Assembly: GCA_018385415.1 (NCBI GenBank)
Contig: JAHAZA010000019.1
Location: forward strand, 1 to 36,279
Source: Treponema sp.
GTDB taxonomy: Bacteria > Spirochaetota > Spirochaetia > Treponematales > Treponemataceae
Reading direction: 5' to 3'
Length of the DNA: 36,279 nucleotides
Under the pieces are notes generated by a model. It searched no databases, was not told the DNA's origin, and was given only the letters and a program-made list of their open reading frames with translations. This document shows positions 1 through 6,202 of the stretch, in pieces. Positions within the stretch are counted from its first letter, which is position 1. Each line of letters opens with the position of its first letter. Position numbers and translations under genes: made by a program.

Positions 1-669
1 AGACATTGCAAGACAGATGGAATTTTGAGCCCCTGAAACTTTCCCCTGATAATAGCAAAGCCATCTTTTATTATTTTTATCATAAATAACACAACCATCA
101 CCTAAACCAGACCAACCAGTACTTTCTAATTTAGTCTGTGAACCGACAATTATAGGTGCTGAATCATGCCAGGTCTTTCCATAGTCATCACTATATGTAA
201 CTCCGATTGATTTATGTGCAATACCACCATCCCGGTGTGATTCTGCATGATAAAAACCAACATATTTTCCAGAATTATTGAGAGGATATACTCCGATAAA
301 CCAGGAGCCGTTTTCATTAAAGCCAGTTATTTCATCAACAACATTTTTTCCATTTTTTATACCATACACTTCATTTGCAGTGGTTAACTGTCCTGCATGG
401 TCTTCTGGCCATGGAGTTGAAGCTTCTGTCAGAATATCAACGTTTTCAGCCCAGAACAGCTGCCAGTTAGAGTCTCTTTTTACAGGAATGAGTTTTCCAT
501 CCGGAATGTAATCTTTGATATAATGTGTAGAAGTGGAAGGGTAGTCTACAATATTAATTGGACCAAGTGTAAAATTATGTTCCGGTGGATAATCATAATT
601 CAAATTACAGGTTGAAAAAAATAAAGCTATTACTACAATTATTGCTGAATTAAAAATATTTTTTTTCAT
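1..669 (-). CDS. Partial secreted lipoprotein with Asp-box, glycosidase-like
   Basis: This reverse-strand frame is open for 223 codons from ATG 669 to the window edge, so the C-terminus is missing. The N-terminus has a basic start, a hydrophobic stretch and a lipobox-like FFSTC, with Cys21 as the likely lipidated residue, so the protein should be a surface or periplasmic lipoprotein. Residues 160-167 read SDDYGKTW, a match to the Asp-box pattern SxDxGxTW found in sialidases and other beta-propeller glycosidases. The nearby stretch (WFIGVYPL, YVGFYHAE) looks like propeller blades of the kind seen in GH43-, GH33- or GH130-like proteins. No catalytic residues can be assigned from the part present. 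A carbohydrate-active role is inference; a non-enzymatic binding protein is equally possible. Confidence 0.75.
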   Translation of the reverse strand, partial: MKKNIFNSAIIVVIALFFSTCNLNYDYPPEHNFTLGPINIVDYPSTSTHYIKDYIPDGKLIPVKRDSNWQLFWAENVDILTEASTPWPEDHAGQLTTANEVYGIKNGKNVVDEITGFNENGSWFIGVYPLNNSGKYVGFYHAESHRDGGIAHKSIGVTYSDDYGKTWHDSAPIIVGSQTKLESTGWSGLGDGCVIYDKNNKRWLCYYQGKVSGAQNSICLAMS

Positions 670-699
670 ATGAACTACCAAATATTGCTATCAGTAGAT

Positions 700-708
700 A
701 TTATATCA
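700..708 (-). promoter_or_regulatory. Extended -10 promoter of the left-edge lipoprotein gene
   Basis: The reverse strand reads TGATATAAT, that is TG-N-TATAAT, an extended -10 element. It predicts a start near 693 and a leader of about 24 nt. No good -35 hexamer is seen, as usual for extended -10 promoters. The proposed -35 region falls in the T-run of the efp terminator. Confidence 0.5.
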
Positions 709-724
709 CAAAAAGATCAAATAT

Positions 725-752
725 AAAAAAAAAGACAGATCAGAGATCTGCC
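725..752 (-). terminator. Intrinsic terminator of efp
   Basis: Read on the reverse strand, a perfect stem CAGATC/GATCTG (745-750 and 736-741) with loop TCT is followed by a run of nine T (725-733). It lies just after the efp stop codon. Confidence 0.8.
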
Positions 753-774
753 CTTTACTGACTCACACAGTTAA

Positions 775-1341
775 TTATTTGTTGATACGTTCAACGTATT
801 CGTTTGTTTCTGTATTTACAACGATTTTTTCATCCTGTTTGATGAACAGTGGAACGCGAACTGTAAGTCCTGTTTCTGTTGTAATAGGTTTTGTAGCTCC
901 AGAAACTGTATCACCTTTGATATAGTTTTCACTTTCAGCAACGATGAATGTCATTTTCTGTGGAACTTTAACATCGATAGGGTTTCCGTCCCAGATTACG
1001 ATCTGGTATTCGATGTCATCACGAAGATAGTACTTAAGATCTGGGTTCAATTCTGTTGGAACCATAATCTGGTCAAATGTTTCTGCATTCTGGAATACAT
1101 AAGCATCTGGTTCTGAGTAAATGTACTGAGCATTGATTGTATCTACAGTAGCATCTTCGAATGTATCAGGAGTCTTGAATACCTGCTGGCTCAATACTGA
1201 ACCGTCTTTCAAGTTCTTAAGTTTACAGCGAGCAAATGCAGTACCTTTTCCAGGGTTAACAAATTCTCTTTCTACAACAAGGTATGGAGCGTTCTTAATA
1301 ATAAGAACTGTACCTTTGTTAATTTCGCCGCCTCTAATCAT
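775..1341 (-). CDS. efp: Elongation factor P
   Basis: EF-P binds ribosomes stalled on polyproline stretches and promotes peptide bond formation. The 188-residue protein has the normal family length: an N-terminal KOW-like domain, then two OB-fold domains (middle about 66-128, C-terminal about 130-188, with the typical GDTVSGATKPITTETG segment). The modification loop is NPGKGTA, with Lys32 at the position of E. coli Lys34, the residue beta-lysylated by EpmA. The candidate modifying enzyme is encoded immediately upstream. The start has a good Shine-Dalgarno GAGG eight bases before ATG, and a promoter lies in the end of epmA. A terminator follows, so efp can be transcribed alone or with epmA. 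Confidence 0.97.
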   Translation of the reverse strand: MIRGGEINKGTVLIIKNAPYLVVEREFVNPGKGTAFARCKLKNLKDGSVLSQQVFKTPDTFEDATVDTINAQYIYSEPDAYVFQNAETFDQIMVPTELNPDLKYYLRDDIEYQIVIWDGNPIDVKVPQKMTFIVAESENYIKGDTVSGATKPITTETGLTVRVPLFIKQDEKIVVNTETNEYVERINK

Positions 1342-1395
1342 AAAAGTAACCTCACAATTTATTTAAAAGCTAAAATATAAAAAATTATTTCTATT

Positions 1396-1424
1396 ATTAT
1401 AAATAGTTATATTAAAAATGGCAA
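1396..1424 (-). promoter_or_regulatory. Promoter of efp
   Basis: The reverse strand has TTGCCA at 1419-1424, a 17-bp spacer and a perfect TATAAT at 1396-1401. The -35 box lies inside the 3' end of epmA. Predicted start is about 1389, giving a leader of about 47 nt with a Shine-Dalgarno sequence. Confidence 0.65.
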
Positions 1425-2399
1425 GACGCTTTCTATGGTTTTATGGCCACTTAAAAGTGCAATCAATCGGTCAACGCCCATTGCATTTCCTGAACATTTA
1501 GGAAAGCTTTCGAAAATTTTCCAGTAGTCTTCATCGATTTTATGTGGAATTTTTGCAGTACTGTTTTTTTCTTTTCCTTCTGCTTCAAAATATTTACGGA
1601 TTTTTTCAGGATTGTTTTCTTCGGAGTAACAGTTGGAAAGTTCAATGCCGCCACAGTAAAGTTCCCATCTTTCCTTCCAAAACATGCCGTCTTTATAAAA
1701 TTCCTGAGCAAGGCAGGGAACTTTTGCAGGGTAGTCCATCAGCATGACAGGAACATTTTTAGGAAGGTTTGGTTCAATGCATGAAACCAGAATTAATTCA
1801 TACAAATCATCCCATGGCCATGTTTCAAAAGGATTATCTGGACTTTCTTCAAGTCCCAGATTTTTTGCATGTTTTGCAAGCTCAGCTGTTTCGTCGCAAT
1901 CAGAAAGTTTAAAACCTGCATATCTTAAAAAGGCATCATCCATAGTCAGCTTCATAAATGGAGGACGCATGAATGCAAATGGATCTTCTCCTGATTTTGG
2001 TTTTGGAGGAAGAAGTTCATCAAACAATTCTTCAGTAATGTCTGCAGTATCCATGTAACTTATGTTCATCTGGTAATATTCAAGCATTGTAAACTCTGGT
2101 GAATGAATATTTCCTACAGATTCAATGTTTCTATAGCATTTAGAAAGTTGAAAAACATTTGTTTTGTGTTGAGAAATAATTTTTTTTATGTAAATCTCTG
2201 GGGAAGGAACAAGGTAAAGAGATACCTTTTCTTCAGACCAGGGCTTTATATATTCAGTTTTAAATACTTCAAGACAGGTTTCAGGAATCAGGTCTCGACT
2301 TAATGCTGGTGTGTCCAGTTCCAGAAATCCTTTTTTTATAAAAAAATTTCTTATCCGCTGCATTATGTTTGCACGGAATTTTAACATCTCTAAATCCAT
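1407..2399 (-). CDS. epmA: EF-P lysyl-transferase EpmA (GenX/PoxA/YjeA)
   Basis: This is a class II lysyl-tRNA synthetase paralogue without an anticodon-binding domain. At 330 residues it matches EpmA (E. coli 325) and not full LysRS (about 500). Visible motifs are motif 2 (VFQLSKCYRNIES, then SPEFTMLEYY), the EpmA-like PSPEIYIKKII, the substrate-pocket region ELYCGGIELSNCY and motif 3 (GNAMGVDRLIALLSG). In gamma-proteobacteria EpmA attaches (R)-beta-lysine to EF-P, the beta-lysine being made by EpmB. No EpmB-like radical-SAM aminomutase is in this window. The gene sits 65 bp upstream of efp on the same strand, which supports the EF-P role. It has no Shine-Dalgarno sequence; its -10 box ends 7 nt before the ATG, so the transcript is probably leaderless. 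Confidence 0.93.
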   Translation of the reverse strand: MDLEMLKFRANIMQRIRNFFIKKGFLELDTPALSRDLIPETCLEVFKTEYIKPWSEEKVSLYLVPSPEIYIKKIISQHKTNVFQLSKCYRNIESVGNIHSPEFTMLEYYQMNISYMDTADITEELFDELLPPKPKSGEDPFAFMRPPFMKLTMDDAFLRYAGFKLSDCDETAELAKHAKNLGLEESPDNPFETWPWDDLYELILVSCIEPNLPKNVPVMLMDYPAKVPCLAQEFYKDGMFWKERWELYCGGIELSNCYSEENNPEKIRKYFEAEGKEKNSTAKIPHKIDEDYWKIFESFPKCSGNAMGVDRLIALLSGHKTIESVLPFLI

Positions 2400-2406
2400 G
2401 GGCTTT

Positions 2407-2434
2407 ATTATACAAATCTTGTTTTAACTGTCAA
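2407..2434 (-). promoter_or_regulatory. Promoter of epmA, predicted leaderless
   Basis: The reverse strand has a perfect TTGACA at 2429-2434, a 16-bp spacer and a perfect TATAAT at 2407-2412. The -10 box ends 7 nt before the epmA ATG at 2399, so transcription should begin at or next to the start codon. It overlaps the oppositely directed promoter of the ttcA-like gene. Confidence 0.75.
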
Positions 2435-2447
2435 TTTACTTTAAAAT
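2419..2447 (+). promoter_or_regulatory. Promoter of the ttcA-like gene, predicted leaderless
   Basis: TTGTTT at 2419-2424, a 17-bp spacer and TAAAAT at 2442-2447. The -10 box ends 6 nt before ATG 2454. It shares bases 2419-2434 with the epmA promoter on the other strand, so both cannot easily be occupied by RNA polymerase at once. Confidence 0.6.
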
Positions 2448-2453
2448 CTCATT

Positions 2454-3161
2454 ATGAGTCAGCCATTAATTTTCAGTTTAATTGACAAAGCGGTTTTTGA
2501 TTATGAGTTAATAAAAGATGGTGACAAAATTCTTATTGCAGCTTCTGGAGGAAAAGATTCTACAGTTTTAGTGGAATATTTCTCTAATCGTATTCGTCGT
2601 CCCGACTGTAATTTTTCTATCGAAATTGTTCATATAGAAACTGAAATAACTAAGAGCATTAATCCTTGTCTTTCTGCTTTATTTTCAAAATGGAATGTTG
2701 AGGTAAAAAATGTAAAGGTTGATGTGCTTGGAAGGTTGAAGATGGGACATAAAATGAGCTGTTACTGGTGTTCAACTCAACGACGTACAGAACTTCTAAA
2801 TTATGCTATAAAAAATGGATTCAATAAAATTGCATTGGGGCATCACATGGATGATATGCTTGAAACTTTATTGATGAATATGCTGGAAAAAGCTGAGCTT
2901 ACAACAATGCCACCTCTTCTTGAATATGAAAAATATCCTGTGTCGATTATACGACCTTTGTGTTATGTTCAGGAAGCAACAATTGTTGAGCATGCTCAAA
3001 AGTCAGGGTACATAAGCGAAACATGCACCTGCGAATTTGTGGAAAACGGTTTCAGAAAGCAGACAAGAAGTCGTCTTGAAGCTTTGACAGAAGGAGATCC
3101 CGTAAAAAAAGAGCATCTTTTTAAATCCCTAAAGAATATTGATAAAAACTATCTTCCATAA
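2454..3161 (+). CDS. ttcA: TtcA-like tRNA 2-thiocytidine synthetase
   Basis: This is a PP-loop ATPase of the TtcA/TtuA type, which in characterised members thiolates cytidine 32 of tRNA using ATP and an iron-sulfur cluster. The adenylation loop SGGKDS is at residues 31-36. The CxxC pair is Cys103/Cys106 in MSCYWCSTQRR, and Cys191/Cys193 (TCTCEF) lie where the third cluster ligand is expected. GHHMDDMLETLLMNM at 130-144 closely follows the TtcA signature. At 235 residues it is shorter than E. coli TtcA (about 310) and lacks extra terminal segments, so it may be a compact subfamily and the tRNA position is not certain. It is divergent from epmA and ends at a terminator. Confidence 0.85.
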   Translation: MSQPLIFSLIDKAVFDYELIKDGDKILIAASGGKDSTVLVEYFSNRIRRPDCNFSIEIVHIETEITKSINPCLSALFSKWNVEVKNVKVDVLGRLKMGHKMSCYWCSTQRRTELLNYAIKNGFNKIALGHHMDDMLETLLMNMLEKAELTTMPPLLEYEKYPVSIIRPLCYVQEATIVEHAQKSGYISETCTCEFVENGFRKQTRSRLEALTEGDPVKKEHLFKSLKNIDKNYLP

Positions 3162-3174
3162 GATATAGAAAAAT

Positions 3175-3209
3175 GCCTGCAGATTAAATAATAACTGCAG
3201 GCTTTTCTC
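3175..3209. terminator. Bidirectional terminator between convergent genes
   Basis: A perfect 8-bp stem GCCTGCAG (3175-3182) / CTGCAGGC (3195-3202) with a 12-nt loop. T-rich sequence follows on the + strand, and an A-rich stretch precedes it, giving T on the reverse strand. It can serve both the ttcA-like gene and the convergent dehydrogenase gene. Confidence 0.8.
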
Positions 3210-3210
3210 T

Positions 3211-4056
3211 TTATTTTCTGTAAGGCCGCTTGTTATGAATAAATGTGAATCTTGCACCGAAGAAGCGGCCGATAAATCTGCTGAAAAATGCTGTAACTTT
3301 CCACTTAGGTGCCCAAAGAGCAATATGTTTTTTATTTGAAGCACATTTTAATGCATGCTTTACAGTTTTATCTGCTGGATAGCCATGTAAAACTTCTTTT
3401 CTGGCTCCATTTGAAGCAACATTTGCAAATTCTGTAGAAACAGAACCCGGGCACATGGCAAGAACATGTATGCCTTTATCCTTGAGCTCGGCTGCCAGTG
3501 CAACAGAGAAGGATAGAACATAGCTTTTTGTTGCTGCATATACTGCAAAATTTCCAAGTGGGAGGAATGCTGCAAGACTAGCAACATTTATTATTGTAGA
3601 TTTTTCGTTCATAAACGGAATTGCAAGTCCACACAAGCCTGTGAGAGTAGAGCAGTTTGTGTCAATCATTTCAAGTTCTTTGTCCAATGGAGTTTCTGTA
3701 AATTCTCCGTAAGTTCCGAACCCTGCATTGTTGACCAGAAGTCCGATTTCAAAACCACCGTTTTTAGATTCTACTTTCTTTGTAGTTTTTAAAATAGCAT
3801 TGAAGGCTGTTACACCTTTAGTTCCTGATAAATCGATTTCAATTGCGGTTATTTCAGGGTATTCTTTTGAACAGTTATTCTCTGCAGCTTTTTCAAGGTC
3901 ATATTTGAGATTTTTAAGTCTGTCAGATCGTCTTGCAAGAATCCATATTTCATCAAATTTCCCAAATTTGTAATTTTCACTATTCAGGAAGAGTTCTTTT
4001 GTAAATTCAGTTCCCATACCTGAGCTGGCACCAGTAATAATTGCTATTCGTTTCAT
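3211..4056 (-). CDS. Short-chain dehydrogenase/reductase
   Basis: This is a classical SDR-family NAD(P)-dependent oxidoreductase with a Rossmann fold. The cofactor motif TGASSGMG is at residues 8-15, the NNAG motif follows in LLVNNAGFGTYG, and the catalytic Tyr and Lys are in VYAATKSY (YxxxK). A preceding Ser is plausible in INVASLAAF. After strand beta-1 come basic residues (ARRSDR), which would favour NADP over NAD. The basic C-terminal tail (FIHNKRPYRK) and the DltE/YqjQ-like layout do not identify the substrate. The gene stands alone between two divergent or convergent neighbours, so context gives no hint. Its promoter could not be placed confidently. Confidence 0.9.
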   Translation of the reverse strand: MKRIAIITGASSGMGTEFTKELFLNSENYKFGKFDEIWILARRSDRLKNLKYDLEKAAENNCSKEYPEITAIEIDLSGTKGVTAFNAILKTTKKVESKNGGFEIGLLVNNAGFGTYGEFTETPLDKELEMIDTNCSTLTGLCGLAIPFMNEKSTIINVASLAAFLPLGNFAVYAATKSYVLSFSVALAAELKDKGIHVLAMCPGSVSTEFANVASNGARKEVLHGYPADKTVKHALKCASNKKHIALWAPKWKVTAFFSRFIGRFFGARFTFIHNKRPYRK

Positions 4057-4132
4057 AGCTATATTTTTATGAAAAAATTGTCAAAATTCAAGTAAAATAT
4101 GCTTTAAAACAGCAACATTATATTGTAAATAT

Positions 4133-4161
4133 TTGACCTAATATAATATTTACAATATATT
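4133..4161 (+). promoter_or_regulatory. Promoter of the tatT operon, predicted leaderless
   Basis: TTGACC at 4133-4138, a 17-bp spacer and TATATT at 4156-4161, ending 7 nt before ATG 4169. The short region between is TTATAGAT with no Shine-Dalgarno sequence. A perfect TATAAT at 4142-4147 lacks a spaced -35 box and is the alternative. Confidence 0.55.
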
Positions 4162-4168
4162 TATAGAT

Positions 4169-5149
4169 ATGAAACTTTATTCTAAACAGATTGTTTTATT
4201 AGTAAGTTTAGCTATGGTTGTTAGCTTTACTTCTTGTAAATCCATGATATTGAATGCTGCTTCCACAGGTATAAGCAGTTCAAATCAGAATGGTGTTCCT
4301 TCAAAAGTTAAGGAAGGTTCTCCTAATCCGATGATGGCGTTTATGGGTGAAAAGGATCCCGTAATTGTTCAGGAAGTACTTCCAACCATCTTAAAACTCT
4401 ACGAAATTATGCATATTAAAAATCCTGATCATCAGGGTAATACAATTATGCTTGGTTCTCTTAATGTTATGTATGCAAATCTTTGCGTAGAGAGCAAAGC
4501 TGAACTTTTAACAGACCCAAGACAGCTTGATATTCAGGTTGAGGAATTTGAAAGAGCAAAACTTCATTATTTAAGAGGGCATGATTTAATTTTCAGTGCT
4601 TTCGAAACCAGATGGCCTGGTTTTACACAGGCAATTATGGGAAATGATGAACAAGCAATAAAGCAGTATACTGCAAAGCTTACAAAAGGTGATGTAAATG
4701 CAGCTTACTGGGCATGTGCTGGTTTTTTTGCATCTTTTGCCTTGAATCCCCTTGATTCAAATATTATTGGATCAATAAAAGGGCACATTGCGGTTCTTGA
4801 AAAAGCTTGTGAACTTGATCCAGAATATAGCAATGGTTCTATTTGGGATGTGTTAACACAGATTTATGTAGCAGCACCAATGGATTTTGGTGGTAACTAC
4901 GAAAGAGGTATTTATTGCCATGAACAGGCTTTGAAGGTGTCAAAAGGTCTTAGTGCTTCGATTTATGTTACAGAAGCAAAATCCATTTGTATCCCTTCTG
5001 GAGATAGAGAAGGTTTTGAAAAGGCATTGAATACAGCTTTGGAAATCAACATTGACGATTATCCTGCTAATGCATTGATGAATGTTATTGGACAGAAAAA
5101 GGCTCAGAGATTGCTCGACAGTGTTGATGATTACTTTATTGAATGGTAA
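4169..5149 (+). CDS. tatT: TRAP-associated TPR lipoprotein TatT
   Basis: TatT is the TPR-containing lipoprotein partner of spirochaete TRAP transporters; the T. pallidum homologue (Tp0956) forms a trimer that binds the binding protein TatP. Here the 326-residue protein starts with a short basic region, a hydrophobic helix and lipobox SFTSC, with Cys23 as the lipid anchor. The body is all-helical by eye with TPR-like helix pairs (LKLYEIMHIKNPDHQG, YANLCVESKAELL, AIKQYTAKLTKGDVNAAYW, LEKACELDPEYSNG). The gene is first in an operon directly followed by tatP (25-bp gap) and tatQM. Identity rests on gene order plus fold features. It probably sits at the periplasmic face and helps deliver a hydrophobic or organic-acid ligand; the ligand is unknown. 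Confidence 0.88.
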   Translation: MKLYSKQIVLLVSLAMVVSFTSCKSMILNAASTGISSSNQNGVPSKVKEGSPNPMMAFMGEKDPVIVQEVLPTILKLYEIMHIKNPDHQGNTIMLGSLNVMYANLCVESKAELLTDPRQLDIQVEEFERAKLHYLRGHDLIFSAFETRWPGFTQAIMGNDEQAIKQYTAKLTKGDVNAAYWACAGFFASFALNPLDSNIIGSIKGHIAVLEKACELDPEYSNGSIWDVLTQIYVAAPMDFGGNYERGIYCHEQALKVSKGLSASIYVTEAKSICIPSGDREGFEKALNTALEINIDDYPANALMNVIGQKKAQRLLDSVDDYFIEW

Positions 5150-5174
5150 AATTTACTTTTTATAGGGGAATAAT

Positions 5175-6200
5175 ATGAAATTATCAAAGAAATTATTTAT
5201 TGCTATTGCCAGCTTTGCGTTGGCTGCAAGTGTTTTTGCAGCTCCTATTACAATTAAAGTTGCCTCAGTTGCACCTGCACGTTCATCATGGGATGTTCAG
5301 CAGCGTCAGATTGCAAAAGAATGGGCAGAAATAACAAATGGAGAAGTTATTCTTCAGTTTATGCCATCTGAATCTATGGGTGGTGAATATGGTGTTGTTA
5401 AAAAGCTTAAAGCTGTTCGTCCTGGACAGAAGGCTCCTATTGGCGGTGCAATCTTTACATCAATGGGACTTTCAGACTTTGCTCCAGAATGTAATGTAAT
5501 GACACTTTGTGCACCATTCCTTTTCCGCGATCAGAGTGAAGTAAACGCTGTTTTAAAGCAGTTCACACCAACAATGCAGAAAGCATTTGATGAAAAAGGT
5601 TATGTAGTACTTGGATGGTTCAATATTGGATGGGCTTATTTCTTTACAAGTGAGCCTGTAAATACTCCTAATGATTTGAAAAAACTTCGTCTTGCTGTAG
5701 GTGGACTTACTTCACCAGCACTCAGCAACGCATTTAAATCAGCAGGTTATTTAACACAGGATGTTCCAGCCGATAAGCTTATGCAGTCTATTTCTACAGG
5801 TGCTGTACAGGGCTTGTTCACAATTCCTATGTACGCTTATGCTGCTCAGTATTACAAAAATCTTGATAATGCTGTAAATATTCCTCTTGCACCTGTAATG
5901 GTTGGCTTTATATTGAATAAGTCAGACTGGGATGCAATTCCTGCAAAATATAAACCAGAACTTTTGAAGAGTATCAAAAAAGCCGAAGCAAAATTTATTG
6001 CTGACCAGAAGAGAATGGATGCTGAATATCTTAATCGCTGCGAAAAAAATGGTTGTGTAATTAATAATCCTAATGCAAAAGTTTGGGAAGATGCATTTAA
6101 AGCTGACCTTCACTACATGTATGAAGGAAGCACACCAGTAGTTAATAAAGCATTTTATGAACAGATTGCTGCGTTCTTGAAAAATTATAGAGGTGAATAA
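5175..6200 (+). CDS. tatP: TRAP transporter substrate-binding protein TatP (DctP family)
   Basis: This is the periplasmic solute-binding component of a TRAP transporter. It has a clean signal peptide with cleavage after SVFA (about residue 22), giving a mature protein starting APITIKVASVAP, typical for DctP-family proteins. Family features include the early SSWDVQQRQIAKEWAEITNGEV region and the central domain-linking segment LKKLRLAVGGLTSPALSNAF, where DctP proteins carry the ligand-binding Arg (here KKLRLAV). Length 341 is normal. The start has a Shine-Dalgarno AGGGGA. It lies between tatT and tatQM with gaps of 25 and 2 bp, so the three genes are surely cotranscribed. A lipid or other hydrophobic ligand was suggested for the T. 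pallidum homologue; that is not visible here. Confidence 0.93.
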   Translation: MKLSKKLFIAIASFALAASVFAAPITIKVASVAPARSSWDVQQRQIAKEWAEITNGEVILQFMPSESMGGEYGVVKKLKAVRPGQKAPIGGAIFTSMGLSDFAPECNVMTLCAPFLFRDQSEVNAVLKQFTPTMQKAFDEKGYVVLGWFNIGWAYFFTSEPVNTPNDLKKLRLAVGGLTSPALSNAFKSAGYLTQDVPADKLMQSISTGAVQGLFTIPMYAYAAQYYKNLDNAVNIPLAPVMVGFILNKSDWDAIPAKYKPELLKSIKKAEAKFIADQKRMDAEYLNRCEKNGCVINNPNAKVWEDAFKADLHYMYEGSTPVVNKAFYEQIAAFLKNYRGE

Positions 6201-6202
6201 TT

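Noticed and set aside
1133..1366. Forward reading frame opposite efp
   Set aside because: Shadow of efp: no ribosome site, no family resemblance, and efp is certain.
4057..4132. Promoter of the short-chain dehydrogenase with TTGACA at 4079-4084
   Set aside because: The -35 box is perfect but no acceptable -10 lies at the right spacing before ATG 4056; left unassigned.
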